Origin: Grammothele lineata
Lineage: Eukaryota; Basidiomycota; Agaricomycetes; Polyporales; Polyporaceae
NCBI GenBank assembly: GCA_002150815.3
Contig: NDFF03000374.1
Location: forward strand, 1 to 64,000
Length of the DNA stretch: 64,000 bases
Reading direction: 5' to 3'
The notes under the pieces were generated by a model that saw nothing but the letters and a program-made list of their open reading frames with translations, ran no database searches and was not told the origin of the DNA. Below, one piece after another: positions 56,561 through 64,000 of this stretch (the first letter of the stretch is position 1; every line of letters begins with the position of its first letter). The translations under genes were made by a program, and so were the position numbers.

Positions 56561-57136
56561 AGACGTGCACATAGAATAGAACTAGAATAGAAAACCTATC
56601 GCTCTATTCTGAGGATTTGCTTCCGTCGGGCACTCATCGGGAGCGCCGCACAGGAGGCCTCTGTACGACGATAACGAAATACACTCAGCACGCGTTGCTT
56701 CCCGAGCACCGAATCACTGATGATTCCTCCACAATTATGATACGTACAAGGTGGTTTGGGTACGTAAGTATGTATGGGAGAGAGCGGGTCGCGATTCCGT
56801 CGAGTACCTTCATCTACACACGAGCGCTCACTATCGCCCGAGACACGAAGTTCATCAACCCAGAGGGGAGAACGACGCGCTTGGGAGAAGGAGACAGCAT
56901 CGAGGGTGGGATCCGAGTGACAAGCGACGAGACCAGTAACCGCGGGAACCATACGATGATGAATGGAAAGAGGGGCCACGAGGGAACGGTAACGGGATTT
57001 TGTCAGATAAGAAAGGAAAAGAGACCATAGAGGGAGAGGAGACGTATGGGAATCAAGATAAATAGAGGGAGATGCATACGACGATGGACCCTAGACGCAT
57101 AACCATATAACGGCAGCCATACTGTCCACGAGACAA
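56561..57136. other. Convergent spacer
   Basis: 576 bases between gluconokinase (+) and the bZIP gene (-); probably holds the 3' leader of the latter. No gene supported. Confidence 0.5.
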
Positions 57137-58335
57137 TCAGAACACGCTCACAGACGACGTCGGACCGATGGCGGCGGCGTTTGTGCCGGCCAGATCCCAC
57201 CCACACAGCTCCAGGTCGAGAGCCGAGGGGAAGTCCGTCTGCGGAGCGCCTGCGCTCGCGTCTAGAGGCATTGCGTCTTGCTGGACCACGGGGAGCATGG
57301 CCAGCAGTCTCTGCATCTCGACCTCACTCTCCCAGTCGATCTCCGGCAGCGAGGGGGGCTGCTGCTTCACCGGCGCGGCGGGGGCCGGCGCCAGCTGGAT
57401 CTCGGAGACTGATTGGGATCGTGACCGGGAGGGCGTAGGGCCAGCAGGCAGAGGAGCCTGCGGCGACACGGGGGAAGGCGCGAGGATTTCGCGGAAGAGG
57501 TCGTCCATATCGACTTCGTCCACCGTGGGGACCTGGCTCTCACCGATCTGGATGGTCGGCGGGTATGAGGGGAGGGGGATGTTGAGGTCCAGCTGGAGGC
57601 GATTCGACGAGCATTCAGATCCACCCGCTGCAGGGACGCCGATGATAAACGAGGGGCATCGGCGGTCGCCACCCGTGCTAGGTGGCGAGTGGAATCGAAG
57701 TCGTCGGAATCAAAGAGGGTGCTGGAACCGGAAGAGGCGTTTGATGGTGCGGGAGAGATGGGGAATACGGGGGAGGTTGGCACGAGTACGGGGAATGTAG
57801 TCGTGTGGGGTTGACCTGACGTAGCTGTTGCGGAGGGGTTCGGGAAAGGGGTCATCGACGAAGAGGATGGCATCGATGAGGGAGCTCCGGGGACGCTCAG
57901 GGGAAGGCCAGAGGCGGCTAGCGCCTTCATAACGGCCTCCCAACCGGTCTCGAGTGTCTTGATTCGTTGGCGGAGCTCCTCGTTCTCCCTTTCCCTGGCC
58001 CTGTCCTTCTCGCGCTCATCTTCTTTCTGTTCGTGAATACGTGATGGTTGTTGGGTGAGCCCCATGCCCGAACGCAATTGCCTGTTCTCCTCCTCGAGCT
58101 CCGCTACACGGCGCTCGAGGTATACGAACTGCGCCTTGCGGCGGTCGCGGGAGTTCTGTGCGGCGATGCGGTTGCGGTGTGCGCGAGCCTCCCTGCGCTC
58201 CTCTGGAGTGACTTCGGAGCGAGCACGCTTGCGCGGGGGGCCCGCGGCAGAGTCTTCGGCGTGCGAATCGGGGGAGGGGCAGTCGATGGGAGAGGCTGAG
58301 GGAGAGGCGACGTCCATGTCGGCAGGGCGCTTCAT
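57137..58335 (-). CDS. HAC1/XBP1-type bZIP factor of the unfolded protein response
   Basis: Nuclear bZIP factor. Segment 58335-57631 codes MKRPADMDVASPS.., RKRARSEVTPEERREARAHR then NRIAAQNSRDRRKAQ (basic region with NxxAAxxSR) and a leucine zipper starting YLERRVAELEEENRQLR. This is the Hac1/XBP1 type. The frame then meets a 38-base segment, 57630-57593, whose borders are CTG|CAGC and CAG|CTGG, the CNG|CNGN pattern cut by Ire1. Removing it joins, in phase, to a second frame of 151 residues (57592-57137) ending ALDLELCGWDL.. with acidic and Met/Leu-rich activation stretches (DEVDMDDLFREILA, EIDWESEVEMQRLLAML). Without removal the protein instead runs into an Arg/Pro-rich tail and stops at 57367. 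Spliced length 386 residues; an upstream ATG at 58497 could add 54. Confidence 0.88.
57593..57630 (-). other. Putative 38-base Ire1-type unconventional intron
   Basis: 5' border CTG|CAGC and 3' border CAG|CTGG both fit the CNG|CNGN cleavage consensus. The short GT..AG alternative inside it would be 32 bases, below every other intron in this window. Confidence 0.75.
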
Positions 58336-58497
58336 GGATGAGGTGGATGTCGTGGAAGTTGTCGTGGCGGGAGGTACGTGGTACGAACAGAACGAGATGA
58401 GACTGGTCTTGTAGGCGGGCAGACTGCTAGGAGGAACCGAGGGAGTACGTGGTGGTCGTTGGGAAAGCAGTGCGGACACGTACCGACACGTATTCAT

Positions 58498-58624
58498 CCT
58501 CTGTTGTCGGCTATTTGGCCCTTCCTTTCCTGGCCTTTCTCATTCACGTGAACCCACGCTATCCCATTTTCGTTCATCGTTCGTCGGCCTCTCCGAACGT
58601 TCTCCGATTCTACTACGCTCTAGG
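58498..58624. promoter_or_regulatory. Short divergent promoter of the bZIP gene and RPR2
   Basis: 127 bases if the upstream ATG of the bZIP gene is used, 289 if its ATG at 58335 is used. Confidence 0.45.
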
Positions 58625-59422
58625 ATGGGTAAGAAAAACAAGGATGGCGCTCCGGCCGCAAGCCTCAGCAGCGTCGCCAACAGAGATATCATTCAACGCA
58701 TCAACTTTCTGTACCAAGCTAGCTCCTACCTTGGTTCGATCTCGAAAACAACCCCTCTTTCAAATGACGGTTCAGAGAAAATGTCAGGCCATAAGGGACG
58801 AGGGAAGAGGAAAAATACGATAAGACATCCCAAGACCACAGCCGAGCTATCCAGAAGCTATGTCGGCTCTATGCGTCTTGTCGGTCAGAAGACCATGGTT
58901 AGGATGTGAGATCAACTGCATTCGCCTATTGCACTAGACTGATATTCTTCAGGGATCCGTCTATTAAACGAACGTTATGTAAACACTGTGATACACTGCT
59001 GGTTCCTGGCTCAACGGTCTCTGTTCGTGCGAAACGTGTGTCCCACCGTATTCAGCTGTCGCAGTACATCTCAATGACGTCTTCTATCAGCTTCCCAGAT
59101 CCACGGACAGACTGTCACATACACCTGTCTAGCCTGCCACACTGCGCGCCGCATTCCTGCGCCGCCAATTCTCGACCAGGACACAGCAGTGGCTGAACAG
59201 CCTACCGTGCCCACGCTGAGTGGCGACCCGGCGTTATCGCAGTCCAAGGACACTGAAGTACTCGACACGATGGATATAGACCCGATGGTTCAGCCGCCGC
59301 CGCCTCAACGGTCTAAGAAACAGCCCAAGAGACGTCGTAAGCGTCCAGCTCGTATTCCTCCGCTTTTCGAGCGTAGTGGGCACGTCATATTCAAGGGAAA
59401 TGAGGTGCTCACTGATCATTAA
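58625..59422 (+). CDS. Rpr2/Rpp21-type subunit of RNase P
   Basis: Protein subunit of nuclear RNase P, which trims the 5' ends of pre-tRNAs. Exons 58625-58905, 58953-59037 and 59099-59422 give 229 residues in phase. The N-terminal helix NRDIIQRINFLYQASSYLGS and LSRSYVGSMRLVGQKTMVRMDPSIKRTLC lead to a zinc ribbon: CKHC (in exon 2) and CLACHTARR (in exon 3, after joining by splicing). This is the Rpr2/Rpp21/Snm1 pattern. A 25-residue basic insert between SSYLGS and LSRSY is longer than usual. The tail is Lys/Arg-rich (KKQPKRRRKRPARIP). Confidence 0.9.
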
Positions 59423-59635
59423 CCCATGTCGCACTACGAACGTAAACGAGTTTCGTGAAAGCATTGTACGTCTAATTAGCTTTCTTGCACCTCAATCATC
59501 AATGAGTGTTTACGATATTTTTCCTCTAGTACACACCTACATCAAGCCTCTGTTCCCGCTTTTAGGAGGGACTGCGCTCATTGAAACGGACATACAGCAT
59601 GAATTGCAGTATCCCTAGCTGATACATACAATGCC

Positions 59636-62283
59636 TCACACATCCGCTAGAATCCGGACAAGGATCTCTTTCGCTGTCTTCCTCTCCCACCCCATACATA
59701 CCCTTTCATCGCCTGCCTCCGAGCTCGTCTGTGCCTCCGAGCCAGCACCGACAGCGCTGTTATCAAGGGGCACCGCAGGCCAGACGACGCTGCCCAACAC
59801 CTCTTCGTCCGGACCGCCGCGCACACGAAGACGGTGAGACACCACCCGCGGAAATATCCTCGCCACATCCTCTTCCGACACGTCCCACACCTCTGGCCAG
59901 GCCCTCGCAAGCACGGCCTGTAGCGCATCCGCAGGGGAGAGTCCTGCCTTCTCGGTGTCCGCGCGGTCATTAGGTAATAGCATGTTATATTCCCCCGAAA
60001 CGGTGCCGTCTTCGCCCTCAATGCGGACTTGAACGCCCCTTACGTCGCCCTCGTTGTCGTCCTCCAAAACCTCCACGCTCTTCCTGGGCCCGAATCCATT
60101 CCCGTTGGCACGTGCGATGCTCTCCGCGCTCGCCCACGCGGCCGAGCGTGCGTCTGCCCAACTTGTCTCATCCCCACTGCTTCCCAACGCGTAGCCCTTG
60201 CGCGCCTCATCCTCGACGAGGTCCGTACCGAGCGTATCCTTATTCAACACGCGGTACGCTCGTGCGAGGGCCTCTGCGTCCGTGTGCGCGCGCAACGTGA
60301 GCATCGTCCCATCCAGCGCGGGGTGGTGCCGTGCGGCGGCGAAGAGGTCCAGAAGGTAGGACTCCAGGCACGGCTGCAGAACCGCGGCGGGTGTGGGCGT
60401 GGCCACGGGCGGGAGGCGCTGCGGGTCCGAGGTCACCGACTGGACCGTGGCATGTACGGAGGGGTAGAAGATCGGCGCGGCGGTCGGGATAGGACGTGCG
60501 TGCGCGCGGAGCTGAGAGAGCTCTGATGGCGACAGAATGGGTGGTGCCTGGGGCGTGGTGGCGGGAAGCGACACGGGGCGGCGTTTGGGCGAGTGGTGGG
60601 GCGGGGAAGGGGCAGTGAAAAAGGGGTTCACGGCGTGTGGGAGGGCAAGCGGCGAGGTTATGGGCGTGCCACGGGGCGTTGGAGAGTGCGCGGCTCGGTA
60701 GGCCAAGTAACTTTGTCGCACGGATGATTGTAGAGTAACATCTGCGCTCATAGAGAATTTGTCGATCTGTACGGAACACTAGTCAGTAATCTGCCACTAC
60801 ACAGACGGGCTGGCGGCTCTCACCAGACTACGCAGAATCGCGGGTCGCTCGTAGGGGTCGGACTTGCAAACATACACCATGAGAAACCCATCAGGAAGAT
60901 TCCAAATCCCATCCTCTACGTCCAGATCCCGCCCAGACGTGTCTGTGTCGTCAATGTCGTGTTCCAGGATGACACGTCGCTCTGCTAGAGCTCGTGTGAG
61001 CGCACGCTGAGACGGAGCCGTAGTATGCTCCAACCCAGATACGACAACGGCCTTCGGTAGCGAGTAAGACATCCCTCCGGAGTCGCTCGTGCGCTCGCTG
61101 ATTGTTGTGCTCTTCTGCGCTCGCATGCTCTCAGCTGAAGGGATCGGCGAGACAAGGTCCTCGGACTCCGGGAGCTCTTCCATGCCGGGCGGAGAGAACA
61201 GAGACGACAGCGGGAGTGGATCTGTTCGGAACCGGCTGTTCCCTGGACGCCCCCGCGAAGCTCGCGATCGCATGGTTGAAGCGGGAGTGTTGCCGCCAGC
61301 GAGTAGCGGCCTGCGAGATGACGCTAGGGACGCAGCATCGAAGTAGCTGTCATCCTCGCCGTCCGTACTCGCCGCAGGGAAGGACGCCGACCGGTGGGGG
61401 AGGTGGTTCGTATTCTGCGTAGACTTCGGTTGGTTTGACAGAGGAATGGGAGCTCCGCGCGGGGTTGTGTCGACGCGAGAACGGGCTGTCGGGCTCCGTT
61501 GTGGTGGGACTGATGAATGAGGTCCGCGCCGGAAGAACAGTGATTTCAAGAAGGCGGATGGCTGCTCAGCAGGCCCAGACGCGGAGGAAGAGTGGCTCTT
61601 GTTCATGTCCCTTGAGCGACGGCCGGATCGTTCGCTGGTCTTAGGTGGGACTCTATGCTTGTGTGTATGTATTCCCAGCACATGTTGCAACATCTAGAAG
61701 ACATGTTCAGTGCTGGAACGACCAAATTGTGACAACGGCCAATCTCCGTCGAGCAAGAACGCATTCGATCTGTGGCCTCAACCGCAACGATGATGCTCAC
61801 TCGCTTCTCTTCCATGCAGGTACAAATTCCCCATCATCGAGATCATGGATAGTATGGAATGGGGTCATTTCTTAGCATTCCTCCTCGCAAGAAAGACCGA
61901 CATGGACTTGTGAACATGCCGTAACCGTGACGGCAATACTTGGCTTGCAGAGCGGGGGATAACTCGCTCGGTATTCCTTCGCGGGAGGGCTCGTGAGATT
62001 AAGCAGAGTATACACTCACCAGGGCTACCACGCTCACGACGAGCCCAACGTCTTCCTCCTTTGTCCTTAGGATTAGATGTACTCCGGCATGGGTGCTCTT
62101 GTCGGGTTTGGCGCTACCTATAGGTATACGGGGTTGCGCTATTAGGCAGATGAGGAGAGACCGGAGGATGACGGGGTCTATTGGGAGGTCAGGGTGGGCG
62201 GCGCGTGCTCTAGCGAGCAGGCTAGGGAGATATTCTTTGGTTCCCGGCTGAGCTTGAATGCCCGTATATGCTGTGTCTTGCAT
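59636..62283 (-). CDS. MoxR/Mg-chelatase-like fungal protein without a P-loop
   Basis: Three exons, 62283-62020, 61693-60824 and 60766-59636, give 754 residues in phase. N-terminal part: PGTKEYLPSLLARARAAHPD, LPIDPVILRSLLICLIAQPR. Middle: about 200 Ser/Arg/Pro-rich residues, then SLPKAVVVSGLEHTTAPSQR, ALTRALAERRVIL, DGFLMVYVCKSDPYERPAIL and LIDKFSMSADV, the block that in MoxR and Mg-chelatase ATPases follows the Walker B motif. C-terminal: LESYLLDLFAAARHHPALDG, TLRAHTDAEALARAYRVL, a lid-like helical part. I see no GxxGxGK Walker A and no clear DExx, so ATPase activity is unlikely. Function unknown. The first intron (62019-61694, 326 bases) is by far the longest in the window. Confidence 0.75.
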
Positions 62284-64000
62284 AACCCAACGTAGAGGAA
62301 TTGGTCGTGAGTTGCGGCGACGGTCCGACGGAAATGGCTCTTCAGTGCACAGAAAGTGTTGGTGGCTTTCGACCGGATAGTCAAGCCGGAAGTGCGTCAG
62401 ACGGAGCGAGTATCGTAAGGTGGATTTTTTGCCCGCTTAGCTATCGATTGCATGGGAAAGAGGAGGCTCCGTCGGTCAGAGGTCGTGGTCGAGTCGAGGT
62501 CAGGGTCAATACGAGCTGCCTGGCGGCCAACCTTGTCGGTCCACGGCCCGCCTGGCACCCGGTCCGGCGGCCCATACTGCTCCGGACTGTTCCGGACGCA
62601 ACTGAACGACCGCAAGTCAGTAATTCCGTGACAGTTGTTCTGTTTCCACATATCACGATTGTGAACATATCAGCTTTAGCGGAGCAACATCCGGCTCGTC
62701 AGAAATATCCGGTGGACTTATTCATCAACCGTTAGCGCACCATGCGACACATAGACCGCACGCATGTCATTGCAGTCATGGGCACCGGCCGATTGTAACC
62801 TGGAGGATCCTCGACGTACGCCATTGCTCTGCTTCCATCTCTTTGATGGGTTGCTTAGGCAGCGATAACTTTAAACCTAATATTGACGAACATGAAGTGA
62901 CTCAGGAATCCTCCTCACGCACTCGCTTCAAGTCAGCGCCGGAGTCTGAGTCCGAGTCCGAGTCTCTCGCGGGTAACAAGGGAACGTTTTCGCCATATAC
63001 GATGACGGTACTCCGTCATGGACGTCTCGATATCTACATAGATCTGTCGCCATGACTCTCAAAAGTCAAATACACATGCACGCTGCACCAGATGACCATG
63101 GTTGTGGCTGCTGCGTGGGATGGCACATACGTTTGACTACGGTACTTCCGAGGTATCGTTGACTACGAGGAGCCCGACGTCGCTTCGGGGCGCGCAAGCT
63201 TACAAACAAGAAGGCGAAAGAAAGTTTCCCCAGGGAATTAAGCTTGTGGTTGTCTGGGGCTTTCCGTCAACGTCAGCTAAGACGTGGACGCGAAGGGTCG
63301 CCGCTGCTCGTACATAGAAGCGCGGAATTTCCGAATACTGTGCTTCTCTGTCGAGACCTCTCACAGAGATGCCGTAAAATGCTAGATAATGGTAGGCAAC
63401 CGGTAGATCTGTGGAGGCCGGACGTACGGAAGGGTCCTTCGTCCCTGTATCGAGTAACTGTGCAGGTCAGGCTGTCGTCCATGGTGAGCAACCATCAGGG
63501 AACTTGAGGTTTTGAGGAGAGATAGAAGGAGTTCGCTCCCGACGCTCGCATATGGGTTGTACGGAGGTGCTCGATGTGGAGGATCAGCGAGTAGACGTTT
63601 CCTACTATTGCATCTTAATCCGGAGATAAAAATCTCGAGTTGATGAAAGGTGTTCACCGGGCGGCGTGCGGCTGGATAGACTGAATGAGTAAAAGAGAAG
63701 CGGGACAGAACGCCGCTTACATCCTCGCATACGTCACAACTTACAGTAATGACGGCCTTGCAGGGTGTCGCCCCATTATTAGGCGGCGCGTTCACATCGG
63801 AAGGTTAACGTCCTGCGGCAGAGAAGCTTTGATGATCGATATCCAGATGGGTGTTTTTCATTATCCTATCCTTCTCTTCCTAGGCGGGGTCGCCGCCGCC
63901 ACGTTCTGATTCTGAAGACCTGACTACGAACAGTCCCGTACGAACGAGGAGAGTCGCTAAAAGTATCCCCAACATATCTGGAACGTCACAACTAGAAAGC
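62284..64000. other. 1.7 kb at the window end, no supported gene
   Basis: Short frames on both strands, none recognised. May hold the promoter of the minus-strand gene and part of a gene beyond the window. Confidence 0.5.

Noticed and set aside
57593..57624. Conventional 32-base GT..AG intron in the bZIP gene
   Set aside because: Below the size range of all other introns here and without a branch site; the Ire1-type borders fit better.
63382..63795. Minus-strand frame of 137 residues near the window end
   Set aside because: No domain, poor codon pattern and no splice partner found.
1..64000. CRISPR arrays, insertion sequences or bacterial operons
   Set aside because: None seen; the window is eukaryotic nuclear DNA.

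Overview
The window is nuclear DNA of a filamentous basidiomycete, most likely an agaricomycete. The signs are dense small genes on both strands, many introns of 44 to 130 bases with GT..AG ends and CTRAY-like branch points, GC-rich codon use, a DUF6593-type protein, several F-box proteins, and ordinary eukaryotic housekeeping genes. I rebuilt the gene models by joining frames at splice sites and checking phase; most models close exactly in frame.

Left part (1-24.6 kb): end of an NKAP-like splicing protein (+), a LYAR-like nucleolar protein (+), a yippee-family zinc protein (+), a small protein with a GHV..PxCxxHN motif (+), an F-box protein (-), the autophagy enzyme ATG3 (-), an intron-containing tRNA-Lys(CTT) (-), a conserved fungal protein with a Pro/Ala-rich half (-), the GARP tether subunit VPS53 (+), the ribosome-assembly factor TSR1 (-), and a Mei2-like RNA-binding protein (-).

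Middle (24.6-38 kb): an island almost without protein genes. Between 28.5 and 35.5 kb lies a head-to-tail family of at least nine diverged units on the + strand. They share a CCCTATCGCTCG box, about 320-430 bases further a GAGTAYGAGGGG box, and in five units an AATTTTTGGA box that looks like an Sm-protein site. Several start after a TATATA box. None has a convincing reading frame. The order A-B-C / A-B-B-C / B-B points to duplication of blocks. This looks like an undescribed family of structured non-coding RNA genes, or an unknown repeat, and is the main discovery candidate. Behind it come a small two-repeat protein gene (36.2 kb) and a G-rich minisatellite (37.1-37.7 kb).

Right part (38.3-64 kb): an F-box protein (-), a CLC chloride/proton exchanger (-), SmD3 (+), a Ctr copper transporter (-), proteasome subunit alpha-3 (-), a CHZ1-type H2A.Z chaperone (-), a DUF6593-like protein (+), gluconokinase (+), a HAC1/XBP1-type bZIP factor (-) with an apparent 38-base Ire1-type intron, an RNase P Rpr2-type subunit (+), and a large MoxR/Mg-chelatase-like protein without a P-loop (-).

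The genes do not form one pathway. They mix RNA processing, ribosome assembly, membrane traffic, autophagy, proteolysis, metal and anion transport and ER stress. A recurrent feature is very small coding exons: 8 nt in LYAR, 6 nt in SMD3, 24 nt in CTR, and 3, 16, 27 and 15 nt in the proteasome gene.
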